A DNA stretch of 64,000 bases from positions 1 through 64,000 of the forward strand of contig OZ220072.1 in assembly GCA_964291475.2 (NCBI GenBank). The letters run 5' to 3'. Positions within the stretch are counted from its first letter, which is position 1. Every line of letters begins with the position of its first letter. Source of the stretch: DAOUKH01 sp964291475 (GTDB lineage: Bacteria; Chloroflexota; Dehalococcoidia; SHYB01). The notes under the pieces are model-generated. The model was given only the letters and a program-made list of their open reading frames with translations, was not told where the DNA came from and did no database searches. Both the position numbers and the translations under genes were made by a program. Shown piece after piece: positions 16,184 to 24,525 of this stretch.

Positions 16184-17836
16184 TCAGCCGCTTCGCTCCA
16201 ACCGCGTCCGATACTCCTCCGGGACAGTGGCGCCTCCGTAGATCTCCTCCAGCGCCTCAAAGACCTTTGGGAACCGGTTTCTCAGCGCTGCCACGTCGGT
16301 GCCTGTCCCCAATTCGTCGGTCACCTCAAAATATCCCGTGCTGAGCACCGCAAAGAACTCCATGACGTTAGCCATCATGTGACTGCCCTCGTAGATTCCC
16401 GCCCGCACCGCTTCCTGGTAGAAACGGTCCCATGCTTCGTAGTCATCCTGCGTGAAGCACAGGTTCTGGATGGAGTGGGCGAATTCGTGCACGGCTACGA
16501 GTCCTCGGTATGGCTGATAGGGATGCTGAGGCCCGATGATGCCCAGCAACTGCTCTTCCGCAGCTGCGGTAACCGGGTGGCCCGGTACCGCGCCCAGGCC
16601 TCGTATCTCGAAGCTGTCCCGCCTTCGCCCTGTGAAATCGCTGGTTCCGACCACATATTCGAATTCCGGCAACGAGGTCACCAGTTCGTCCTTGGGGGTG
16701 ATGGCCAGATCTCCTCTCATCCGGACCATGCACAGGGCGATGTCCTGCCTTCCCGACAGCATGGCGGCTACGATATCGGCTCCGGCCTCTACGGCCGCTG
16801 GGTCGACACTGCCGGCAGCCTTAACGGCTATCCCGTTGACCGACAGAAACTGGGTGTAGTATTCGGCCTCCCTCGTGAAGGGCCGCAGGCTGTCCAGCAT
16901 CGCGTCCCTTACCCTGCCGTACTGCCCCACCTCGTGCTCGCACATCCAAGCACGGGCCCTGAATCCTTGCGGGTTGCCGGGCAAGAGGTCGGATACCAGC
17001 ACCAACTCGGCCACGTCGATGACACAAAAGCCTGGGCTCTCCTGCACCCGGTAGCGGATCCGCGTGGCGGGCTGGTCACCCGCCATGGCGTTTTCGACTG
17101 AGGTGACTTCGAAAAGGGAGGCGCTGGGCCACCAGTCTTCGCGGAGACCATACCGGACCAGTCGGGTGAACTGGTCCAAGTCGTATTCGCGTGGGAGGTA
17201 TTGCGACGCTATTGTGAGGTCACCTACTGGTGAGTCGCTCCTGTAGCGCCCTTCCTCTACCCGGTACCAACCGTCGGCCAACTCGACGGTGTGGCCGTAC
17301 TCCATGTCCCGTGTGGTGACCCCCCTGTCCCGGTTACTCGGCGCCGGCACCGGTGCCAGAGTCGGCGTTGGCGGTGGAGTCGGAGTCGCGGTTGGCTGCG
17401 GTGTCGGGGTTGGCGTGTTGGTCGGTGTTGGGATCGATGTGGCCGTCGCCGCTGGCGTTGGCAAGGGCGTTGGTTGTGGAGTCGGAGTCGCGGTTGGCTG
17501 CGGCGTCGAGGTTGGCGTGTTGGTCGGTGTTGGGATCGATGTGGCCGTTGTCGCTGTTGTCGCCGGTGTCGGCAAAGGCGTTGGCTGTGGAGTTACCGTC
17601 CCGGCCGGCTGCGGGGTCGCCGTCCTTCTAAGAGCAGGAGTGGAGGTCGGAGGCGTTGCCCGCGTGGGCGTGGGTGCCGAGGTTGCTGCCGGTTCCTCGA
17701 TCGGGGCCGGTGTCGATTCCCGTGCTTCGGTGGGAGACGGAGTCGGGGAGGCTGGCTCAGGGGACGCCGTTGGCCCCGAGCAGGCGGTCAGGGACAGCAG
17801 GATTACCAGGGCAGCTAATGCCAGTGGTCTCAACAC
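16184..17836 (-). CDS. Pro-Thr-rich lipoprotein with HExxH metallopeptidase-like domain
   Basis: 550 aa from GTG 17836, preceded by AGGAGAG. The signal peptide ends in LTAC, a lipobox, so Cys19 would be lipidated and the protein exported. Residues about 22-170 are a flexible Thr/Pro stalk built of imperfect tandem repeats. A folded region of unknown type (about 175-330) follows. Near the C-terminus VHEFAHSIQ gives H450, E451 and H454, and ANVMEFFAV gives E493, the order expected of a gluzincin (HExxH plus Glu). It may be a surface peptidase, or a peptidase-like binding protein. The exact family is not recognised; anthrax-lethal-factor/PPEP-like peptidases have a similar motif spacing. Confidence 0.68.
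   Translation of the reverse strand: MLRPLALAALVILLSLTACSGPTASPEPASPTPSPTEARESTPAPIEEPAATSAPTPTRATPPTSTPALRRTATPQPAGTVTPQPTPLPTPATTATTATSIPTPTNTPTSTPQPTATPTPQPTPLPTPAATATSIPTPTNTPTPTPQPTATPTPPPTPTLAPVPAPSNRDRGVTTRDMEYGHTVELADGWYRVEEGRYRSDSPVGDLTIASQYLPREYDLDQFTRLVRYGLREDWWPSASLFEVTSVENAMAGDQPATRIRYRVQESPGFCVIDVAELVLVSDLLPGNPQGFRARAWMCEHEVGQYGRVRDAMLDSLRPFTREAEYYTQFLSVNGIAVKAAGSVDPAAVEAGADIVAAMLSGRQDIALCMVRMRGDLAITPKDELVTSLPEFEYVVGTSDFTGRRRDSFEIRGLGAVPGHPVTAAAEEQLLGIIGPQHPYQPYRGLVAVHEFAHSIQNLCFTQDDYEAWDRFYQEAVRAGIYEGSHMMANVMEFFAVLSTGYFEVTDELGTGTDVAALRNRFPKVFEALEEIYGGATVPEEYRTRLERSG
17374..17690. repeat. Tandem minisatellite coding the Pro-Thr stalk
   Basis: A 102-bp unit beginning at 17374 is repeated at 17476 with few changes, and a degenerate third copy begins near 17587 (111 bp after the second). 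Each unit encodes about 34 residues of TPTP/TPQP-type sequence in the lipoprotein. Copy number is likely to vary between strains by recombination or slippage. Confidence 0.7.
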
Positions 17837-17894
17837 GAGATCTCTCTCCTCCCCATACTATGCCCGATGCGAGCAGGACATAACCCGCGACCCC

Positions 17895-19052
17895 CTACCG
17901 CGGCAAGCCGAGCCCGCGCGTGGCGATGACGTTCCGCTGGATCTCCGACGTCCCGCCTCCGATGGTCGCCGCGATGGCGGAGACGTAGGCGCGATGCAGC
18001 CGCCCGTTCCAAGGGGCGTGGGGCGCTCCCTGCTTTAGCTGTCCGTAAAGGCCGACGACCTCCATGCCCGCCGCCGCCACGTGCTGGCCGAGCTCGCTGG
18101 AGAAGAGCTTCGCCGTCGACGCCTCCCGGTTGGGGACCTCTTTGCGGGTCTGCATCGAGGCGATGTTGTACGCCATCCAACGGCCGATCTCGCACTTGAT
18201 CGCGAGCTCGGCAAGCTGGTGCTTGATGCGCTGGTACTTGTCGAGGCGGCCCCGCCACGGTCCGTTCAGCGCCAACGCCGAAAGCTCCTCAACGGTGCGC
18301 CGCATGCCGCCGAAGACGGCGATGCTGGAGCGCTCAAAGTCGAGAAGCTGCGCCGATTGGTACCAGCCGCGGTCGCGCTCGCCAATGAGGTTGCGCCGGG
18401 GCACGCGGACGTTGTCGAAGAAGACCTGGTTGAAGCCGTGGGTGTCCATCATGTTGATCAGCGGGCGGACGGTGACCCCGGGCGTCTTGAGGTCGACGAT
18501 GAAGTTCGTGATCCCCTTGTGCTTCGGCGCGTCGGGATCGGTGCGCGTGGAGAGAAAGATGTAGTCGGCGCGGTGGGCGTCCGACGTCCAGATCTTGGAG
18601 CCGTTGACCACGAAGTCGTCGCCGTCCTCGACGGCGGCGGTGGTGAGAGAGGCGAGGTCCGAGCCCGCGTTCGGCTCGGAGAAGCCCTGGCAGAAGTAGG
18701 CGTCGCCCTGGGCGATGCGGGGCAGGAAGTCCTGCTTCTGCTCTTCGGTGCCGTGGATCATCAGGATCGGTGCGGCGTAGAAGATGCCCCGCCGGTGCGC
18801 CCCGATCGGCGCGCGCTGGTAGGCCATCTCCTCGTTGAAGATAGCCTGGTCGATGTGGTCGCGGGCCAGGCCGCCGTACTCCTTGGGCCAGGGGAGGGCG
18901 ATCCAGCCGCGCCGCGCCAGCGCTTTGGAGAAGTCGGGCGACCACCCCGCGCCCATGCCGATCTCGCCGGTGGCCTTGGGAAGCTCCTCGTCCAGGAAGT
19001 CGCGGACCTCTTGGCGGAAGCGCTGCTGCGCCTCGGTGAACCTGAAGTCCAT
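17895..19052 (-). CDS. Acyl-CoA dehydrogenase
   Basis: 385 aa from ATG 19052, with AGGAGG eight bases upstream. The helical N-terminus, the FAD-contacting GFSEPNAGSDLAS and WTSDAHRAD segments, and the C-terminal IGGGTSEIQRNVIATRGLGLPR are typical of the bacterial FadE-like branch that works with steroid or branched acyl-CoA substrates. It oxidises acyl-CoA to enoyl-CoA with electrons passed to ETF. The C-terminus is nearly identical in style to the paralogue at 47957-49135. The lipoprotein gene follows after a short gap on the same strand. Confidence 0.88.
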   Translation of the reverse strand: MDFRFTEAQQRFRQEVRDFLDEELPKATGEIGMGAGWSPDFSKALARRGWIALPWPKEYGGLARDHIDQAIFNEEMAYQRAPIGAHRRGIFYAAPILMIHGTEEQKQDFLPRIAQGDAYFCQGFSEPNAGSDLASLTTAAVEDGDDFVVNGSKIWTSDAHRADYIFLSTRTDPDAPKHKGITNFIVDLKTPGVTVRPLINMMDTHGFNQVFFDNVRVPRRNLIGERDRGWYQSAQLLDFERSSIAVFGGMRRTVEELSALALNGPWRGRLDKYQRIKHQLAELAIKCEIGRWMAYNIASMQTRKEVPNREASTAKLFSSELGQHVAAAGMEVVGLYGQLKQGAPHAPWNGRLHRAYVSAIAATIGGGTSEIQRNVIATRGLGLPR

Positions 19053-19211
19053 CACAACCTCCTGGAATCCGACGTCTCCCCCCGGCGGCAAGCGTAGCGC
19101 AGCCCGCCCGTGCGGGAAAGGCGCGGCGGGGTTTCCTTCGCCGCGTTTCCGTTGCAACATAGGCGGGCCCGACCCCGGCGGCCCGACCCCGGCGGGCGAT
19201 GGAGAGCATCC

Positions 19212-20006
19212 GTGACCACACCCGCAACCACCACGTCCGCGGCCGAGCGCGACATCGAGGTGCTCGGCCGTCCCCTGCGCCTGATCGAGGGGGGGCAAGG
19301 CGACCCCCTCCTGGTGCTCCACCGTGACAACGGACATCCCGGTTGGGGGCGCTTCGAGGCCCACCTCGCCGAGCGCTTCACCGTCTACCTGCCCTCGCAT
19401 CCCGGCTTCCACGGCTCCGACGCCGCGTCCTGGACCTGGCTCGAAAGCGTCCGCGACGTCGCCGCCGTCCATCAGGCCCTATTGAGCGCGTTGGGTCTTG
19501 CCTCCGTCCGTGTTATCGGCCACGGATTCGGCGGCTGGCTCGCCGCCGAAATGGCCACCCTCGACCACGGCCGGTTCGAGTCGCTGGTGCTGGTGAACCC
19601 GATGGGCATCCTGCCGAGCGAGGGCGAGATCTTCGACCAATTCCTGGTGAACTCCGAGACCTACGCTAAGCAGATGTTCAGCGACCCGGCAGTGTTCGAG
19701 GCAGTCTACGGCGCCGAGCCTCCGTTCGAGCAGCTCGAGGCGTGGGAGACCGACCGCGAGATGTCGACGCGCATCGCCTGGCGTCCCTACATGTACAACC
19801 GCGCGCTCCCCGGTCTGCTTGCGGGAGTCGAGGCCCCGGCGCTGATAGTGGCCGGCGCCGAGGATGCCGTCGTGCCCAATGCCTGCGCCCGCGCCTTCGC
19901 CGACGCCCTCCCCAACGCCCGCCTGGAGACGCTGCCCGCGGGCCACGCCCTCGATCTGGAGCGCCCCGCCGAGCTCGCCGAGCTCTGCCTCGGCCATCTG
20001 GCCTGA
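19212..20006 (+). CDS. Alpha/beta-hydrolase fold protein lacking the nucleophile Ser
   Basis: 264 aa from GTG 19212. The fold is clear: an HG-like LHRDNGHPGW oxyanion segment, the nucleophile elbow VIGHGFGGW, the acid strand IVAGAEDAVVP and the terminal GHAL with the catalytic His. The elbow, usually GHSxGG, has Gly105 where the nucleophile should be, so classical ester hydrolysis looks impossible. It may be a lyase-like, cofactor-free or non-catalytic relative. It is divergent from the acyl-CoA dehydrogenase and followed after 43 nt by an LLM monooxygenase, which suggests one operon. Confidence 0.78.
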   Translation: MTTPATTTSAAERDIEVLGRPLRLIEGGQGDPLLVLHRDNGHPGWGRFEAHLAERFTVYLPSHPGFHGSDAASWTWLESVRDVAAVHQALLSALGLASVRVIGHGFGGWLAAEMATLDHGRFESLVLVNPMGILPSEGEIFDQFLVNSETYAKQMFSDPAVFEAVYGAEPPFEQLEAWETDREMSTRIAWRPYMYNRALPGLLAGVEAPALIVAGAEDAVVPNACARAFADALPNARLETLPAGHALDLERPAELAELCLGHLA

Positions 20007-20049
20007 CACCCTCTATCGAGGACTCGCCTCCCAACCCAGGAGATCACCG

Positions 20050-21282
20050 ATGCACTTCATGTACTTCACCGAGCAGCCGATGAACGCCTACCCCGAGGAC
20101 AAGGTCGACGAGCGCGTCTCCACCGGCGGGGGACGGTCCCTCGGCGTCACGGCGCTGATGTTCTCCAACAAGTACTTCGACCCCGTCGAGGGCAGCCGCC
20201 TCTACAACGAGCGGCTGGAGGAGTACCGCCTCGTCGACGAGGTCGGCTTCGACGGCATCATGCTCAACGAGCACCACACCGCGCCCTTCTGCATGTCGCC
20301 CCGCATCATGATCTTCGCCTCGATCCTCGCCGCCATGACCGAGCGGGTGAAGATCGTCCTCCTCGGCTACCCCCTCCCGATCACCGAGAGCCCCGTCCAC
20401 GCCGCCGAAGAGCTTGCCATCGTCGACATGATCTCCAAGGGCCGGCTCGTCTCCGGCCTGGTGCGCGGCGGCGGCGTCGAGAACATCCAGGCCAACGTCA
20501 ACCCGCTCCACAACCGCGACCGCTTCGAGGAGGCCCACGACCTCCTCATCAAGACGTGGACCGAGCCCGGCCCCTTCCGTTGGGAGGGCCGCCACTACCA
20601 GTTCCGCGTCGTGAACCCGTGGGCCGTGCCGCTCCAGAAGCCGCACCCCCGCATCTTCATCCCCGGCATCTCCAGCCGGGAGACCGTCACCTGGGCCGCC
20701 AAGCACCGCTACCCCTACATCGGCCTCAACACCAACTACGAGACCAACCGCAAGATCCGCGCCCTCTACGCGGAGGGCGCCCGCGAGGTCGGCTACGAGC
20801 CCGGCCCGGAGAACTTCGGCGTGCTGCTCCAGTGCCACGTCGCCGAGACCGAGGAAAAGGCGTACCAAAACGCGCAAGAGTTCCTGTGGATGGCCGGCGA
20901 ATTCACCGGCCTCACTCACCCGGTGTGGGGGACGCCCTCGGGCTATAGCTCGCCGGGGAACCGCACCCCGCTCATCCAGGTCGCCGCCGGACGCCGCCCC
21001 GGCCCCAAGCCGCCGCCGCTGGAACAGCGCCTGAAGGACCGCACTCTCCTCTACGGCACGCCCGACCAGATGATCGAGCAGTTGAAGGAAGTCATCCAAC
21101 GCAACGAGCTCGGCATCCTCTGCCTCTGGGGCAACGACGGCCGCGTTAATCACGAGGACTCCAAGACCTGCATCCGGCTCATGGGCCAGGAGGTCCTCCC
21201 CGCCGTCCGCGACTTCTGCGACCGCGAGGGCTACAACAGCCCCTTCGACGTCGACACGCCCGTGAGCGCCGCCTACAACTGA
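20050..21282 (+). CDS. LLM-class flavin-dependent oxidoreductase
   Basis: 410 aa bacterial-luciferase-like TIM-barrel enzyme using FMNH2 from a separate reductase. Recognisable parts are GFDGIMLNEHHTAP near residue 72, TERVKIVLLGYPLPI, and RLVSGLVRGGGVENIQ. These fit the alkanal/long-chain monooxygenase branch. It inserts oxygen into organic substrates or desulfonates them, and the substrate is not inferable. It lies between an alpha/beta hydrolase and three amidohydrolase genes on the same strand, suggesting a ring-opening or side-chain degradation pathway. Confidence 0.86.
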   Translation: MHFMYFTEQPMNAYPEDKVDERVSTGGGRSLGVTALMFSNKYFDPVEGSRLYNERLEEYRLVDEVGFDGIMLNEHHTAPFCMSPRIMIFASILAAMTERVKIVLLGYPLPITESPVHAAEELAIVDMISKGRLVSGLVRGGGVENIQANVNPLHNRDRFEEAHDLLIKTWTEPGPFRWEGRHYQFRVVNPWAVPLQKPHPRIFIPGISSRETVTWAAKHRYPYIGLNTNYETNRKIRALYAEGAREVGYEPGPENFGVLLQCHVAETEEKAYQNAQEFLWMAGEFTGLTHPVWGTPSGYSSPGNRTPLIQVAAGRRPGPKPPPLEQRLKDRTLLYGTPDQMIEQLKEVIQRNELGILCLWGNDGRVNHEDSKTCIRLMGQEVLPAVRDFCDREGYNSPFDVDTPVSAAYN

Positions 21283-21366
21283 CCGCCGCTCCGCGTTGAC
21301 GCTCCACCGGCGCCGCCGTACTATCGCCGCGTCCGCCCCCATCCGGCGAGAGGCAGGTGACGCGCG

Positions 21367-22530
21367 ATGGCTACGCTGGAGTTGAAGTTCGGCGTCGTCT
21401 CCACCGACGAGCACATCCAAGAAGACCGCGACGTCTGGACGGACCGGATGTCCGCCGCCCGCTTCGGCGACGACATTCCCCACATCGCCGAGTTGCCTGA
21501 CGGCACCGAGCACTGGTTCATCCGCGGAGAGCTCGCCCGCTTCTCCAACCACAAGGTCGCCAGCGTGGCCGCCGCCATGACGCCGCGTAATGCCGAACCC
21601 CAGCGTTGGGAAGAGGTCCCCCGCCAGACCTACGTCCCCGCCGAGCGCCTGAAGGCCATGGACCGCGACCACGTCGACACCCACGCCTTCTTCCCCAACG
21701 TCGCCGGCATCACCAATCAGAACTTCCAGCAGGGCGGCAGCGACGAGTTCCGCCTCGCCTGCCTCCGCGCCTACAACGACTGGCTCGCCGAAGAGTGGAC
21801 CGCCTTCAGCCCGCGCTTCATATCCCAGGCCATCGTGCCCATGTGGGACGTCGAGGCCGCCTGCGATGAGATACGCCGGGCCGTCGGCAACGGTCACAAG
21901 GCCGTCGTCTGGCACGGCGCGCCCGAGGTCTTCGGCCTCCCCCACTTCAACGACCGCCAATGGGACCCGGTCTACGCCACCTGCGCCGATCTCGGGGTTC
22001 CCATGTGCCTGCACATCGGCGCAGTCCCCATCCTCGAGGCCTGGCCGGGCTACGACGACAGCACCCGAATCGCGATGGGCTCCACCCGCTCCATCTCGTC
22101 GCACATGCAGATCGTCACCAACGTCCTCTTCTCCGGCGTCCTCGACCGCTTCCGCGACCTCAACGTGACGATCGTCGAGAGCGGCATCGGCTGGATTCCC
22201 TACCTGCTGGAGACCGCCGACCACGAATACGAGAACCTGAACGTCCGCGCCACCGGCCTGGAGAGCAAGCCCAGCGAGGCCTTCCGCCGCCAGGTCTACG
22301 CCAGCTTCTGGTTCGAGCGCCTCGGCGTCGAGATGCGGCACCACATCGGCGTCGACAACATCCTCTACGAGACCGACTTCCCCCACCCCACCTCGACGTG
22401 GCCCGACTCGAAGGCCTGCCGCGAGTCCTGCCTCGCCGGCGTCCCCGAGGACGAACAGGTCAAAATGCTGCGGGAGAACGCCATCCGCCTCTTCCACCTC
22501 GACGTCGACCGCTCAGGAATCGAGGCCTAG
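21367..22530 (+). CDS. Amidohydrolase-2 family protein (first of three)
   Basis: 387 aa. STDEHIQE replaces the usual metal-binding DxHxH at the N-terminus. Further motifs are MCLHIGAVP (barrel His), IVESGIGWIPYLLE (Glu strand) and YETDFPHPTSTWPDS (Asp). These are features of the ACMSD/gamma-resorcylate-decarboxylase-like superfamily. It is very similar in layout to the proteins at 53075 and 60734. The next gene starts two bases after its stop. Likely a hydrolase or decarboxylase acting on an aromatic or cyclic acid; the exact reaction is unknown. Confidence 0.82.
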   Translation: MATLELKFGVVSTDEHIQEDRDVWTDRMSAARFGDDIPHIAELPDGTEHWFIRGELARFSNHKVASVAAAMTPRNAEPQRWEEVPRQTYVPAERLKAMDRDHVDTHAFFPNVAGITNQNFQQGGSDEFRLACLRAYNDWLAEEWTAFSPRFISQAIVPMWDVEAACDEIRRAVGNGHKAVVWHGAPEVFGLPHFNDRQWDPVYATCADLGVPMCLHIGAVPILEAWPGYDDSTRIAMGSTRSISSHMQIVTNVLFSGVLDRFRDLNVTIVESGIGWIPYLLETADHEYENLNVRATGLESKPSEAFRRQVYASFWFERLGVEMRHHIGVDNILYETDFPHPTSTWPDSKACRESCLAGVPEDEQVKMLRENAIRLFHLDVDRSGIEA

Positions 22531-22532
22531 CC

Positions 22533-23543
22533 GTGACCAGCGAGAGAGATGCTTGGCTGGCCCGCGTCGTCGAGGAGCCGATCGACCCCGATCTGCCCAT
22601 CTGCGACCCGCACCACCATCTCTGGGACCGCCCCGGCAACCGCTACATGATCGACGAAATCGCCGCCGACGTGAGCAGCGGGCATAACGTCGTTTCCACC
22701 GTCTTCGTCGAGTGCCGGGCCATGTACCGTGCCGAGGGCCCCCACGAGATGCGCGTCGTCGGCGAGACCGAGTTCGCCCAGGGCATCGCGGCCCAGAGCG
22801 CCAGCGGCAGCTACGGCCCGTGCCGTATCGCCAAGGGGATCGTCGGCAAGGCCGGCCTGCCCCTCGGCGACGCCGTGGCCGCCGTCCTCGACGCCCAGCT
22901 CGCGGCCAGTCCCAACCGCTTCCGCGGTATCCGCTACTCGGCGAGCTGGGACGCCGCACCGGAGGTCGAAATCGCCAAGACGACCCCGGAGCCCGGCCTG
23001 CTCGGCGACGCCACCTTCCGCCAGGGTTTCGCGCAGCTTGCGCCGCGGGACCTGACCTTCGAGGCGTGGGTCTACCATCCCCAGCTTCCCGAGGTCGCCG
23101 ACTTGGCGCGCGCCTTCCCCGACACCACGATCATCCTCGACCATGTCGGCGGCCTGATCGGCATCGGCCCCTACGCCGACGCACAAGAGGAGGCGTTCGA
23201 GGCGTGGAAGCGGGGCATCGCGGCCGTGGCGGAGGCGCCGAACGTCGTGGTGAAGCTGGGCGGCCTCGGCATGCCGCGATGCGGCTTCGGCTTGCATGAA
23301 CGGCCCGACCCGCCCACCTCGGCGGAACTTGCCGTTACGATCAGCCCCTACATCCACTGGTGCATCGAGCAGTTCGGCGTCGAGCGCTGCATGTTCGAAA
23401 GCAACTTTCCCGTCGACAAGGTCTCCTTCTCCTACGGCGTGATGTGGAATGCCTTCAAGCGGCTGACCAAGGATTTCAGCCCCACCGAGCGTGCCGCCCT
23501 CTTCCACGACAACGCCGTCCGCGTCTACCGGCTCGACCCCTAA
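22533..23543 (+). CDS. Amidohydrolase-2 family protein, lactonase-like (second of three)
   Basis: 336 aa from GTG 22533, two bases after the preceding stop. ICDPHHHLWD is the signature of the COG3618 lactonase/amidohydrolase branch that includes L-fuconolactonase. Later IILDHVGG and MFESNFPVDK provide the metal-binding His and the Asn/Asp strand region. Typical members open lactones or hydrolyse dicarboxylic lactones. Together with the flanking genes it suggests a three-step hydrolytic series. Confidence 0.82.
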   Translation: MTSERDAWLARVVEEPIDPDLPICDPHHHLWDRPGNRYMIDEIAADVSSGHNVVSTVFVECRAMYRAEGPHEMRVVGETEFAQGIAAQSASGSYGPCRIAKGIVGKAGLPLGDAVAAVLDAQLAASPNRFRGIRYSASWDAAPEVEIAKTTPEPGLLGDATFRQGFAQLAPRDLTFEAWVYHPQLPEVADLARAFPDTTIILDHVGGLIGIGPYADAQEEAFEAWKRGIAAVAEAPNVVVKLGGLGMPRCGFGLHERPDPPTSAELAVTISPYIHWCIEQFGVERCMFESNFPVDKVSFSYGVMWNAFKRLTKDFSPTERAALFHDNAVRVYRLDP

Positions 23544-23548
23544 CCGCG

Positions 23549-24379
23549 ATGGTCGTCGATACCCACATCCACGTCACCTCCAGGGACCACGACGCTTATC
23601 CAATCGAGCGCGAGTGGATACCCCGCCGCCTCGAGCGCCTGGTTCTCACCGGCGAGGACCTGATCGCGCTCATGGACGAGGCCGGTGTCGACCGCGCCGT
23701 GCTCGTCCAGGCCACCAACACCCACGGCTACGACAACGCCTACGCCGCCGACATGGCGCGGGCCTACCCCGGCCGCTTCTCCACCGTGTGCTGCGTCAAC
23801 GTCTCCCAGCCCGACGCCGTCGACCGCCTGGCCTACTGGGTGGCCGGGCGCGGCATGGGCGGCGTCCGCCTCTTCAACGCCATGACCGGCGACGATTCCT
23901 GGCTCGACGAAGCGCCCTGCGATGGCCTCATCGCCAAGGCCCGCGACCTTGGCGTGCCGGTCACGCTTTGCTCCCGCCACCCCGACCTCGGCCGCGTCCG
24001 CGCCGTCCTCCAACGGTCCCCCGACCAGCCCTTCGCCCTCGACCACCTCGGCTTCATGCCGAACCTCGAATCGCCGCCGTTCACCCCCTCGGACGATTTC
24101 CTTGCGCTCGCGGACTTCCCCCACGTGTCGCTCAAGTTCTCCGCCGTCAACCAGTGGGCCGTCGATCAGGAAGGGACGTCGCAGCGTGACTACTTCCAGC
24201 GCATCGTCGACCGCTTCGGCCTGCGACGTCTCATGTGGGGCTCCAACTATCCGGTGACCCGCTTCCGCCCCTACCCCGAGCTCGCTGCCCTCGGCAGGGA
24301 GCCGTTCGACTTCCTCTCGGAAGAGGAGCGCGGCTTGGTCCTGGGAGGGAACGCGCTCCGGCTCTGGCCCGCGCCGTAG
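23549..24379 (+). CDS. Amidohydrolase-2 family protein (third of three)
   Basis: 276 aa starting five bases after the upstream stop. The family metal motif is DTHIHVTSRDHDAYP. Other segments are FALDHLGF and LMWGSNYPVTRF, the usual C-terminal strand with Asn in place of Asp. Compact length and motifs fit 2-pyrone-4,6-dicarboxylate-hydrolase-like or lactonase proteins. It closes the run begun at 19212. The substrate is unknown. Confidence 0.82.
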   Translation: MVVDTHIHVTSRDHDAYPIEREWIPRRLERLVLTGEDLIALMDEAGVDRAVLVQATNTHGYDNAYAADMARAYPGRFSTVCCVNVSQPDAVDRLAYWVAGRGMGGVRLFNAMTGDDSWLDEAPCDGLIAKARDLGVPVTLCSRHPDLGRVRAVLQRSPDQPFALDHLGFMPNLESPPFTPSDDFLALADFPHVSLKFSAVNQWAVDQEGTSQRDYFQRIVDRFGLRRLMWGSNYPVTRFRPYPELAALGREPFDFLSEEERGLVLGGNALRLWPAP

Positions 24380-24525
24380 CGACTGGCCGCCTCGTACTAG
24401 GCCCGGTGTCCTCCCTAGGTTTCGCTGGAGGCCCGGCCGCACACGTTGGCGCCATTAGTTCTAAACTAGAGGTGTGAGTCCCGTCGGTAGAACCCGGCCT
24501 GGGGGCACGTCGTAGAACAAGACAC
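24380..24525. other. Upstream region of the glutamate dehydrogenase gene
   Basis: 146 nt. TAGTT-CTA-AACTA at 24456-24468 is a small inverted repeat that could be an operator. No -10/-35 pair or riboswitch is recognised. Confidence 0.3.

Noticed and set aside
17374..17690. 102-bp repeats considered as a CRISPR or mobile repeat
   Set aside because: They are tandem, in frame and code for the lipoprotein stalk.
20044..22497. Long open frame of 817 codons on the minus strand
   Set aside because: It lies opposite clear LLM and amidohydrolase genes, has no family-like sequence and arises from GC-rich codon use; the same applies to similar long opposite frames across the window.
24456..24468. Riboswitch or strong operator before glutamate dehydrogenase
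   Set aside because: Only a 5-bp inverted repeat is present, too short to separate from chance.
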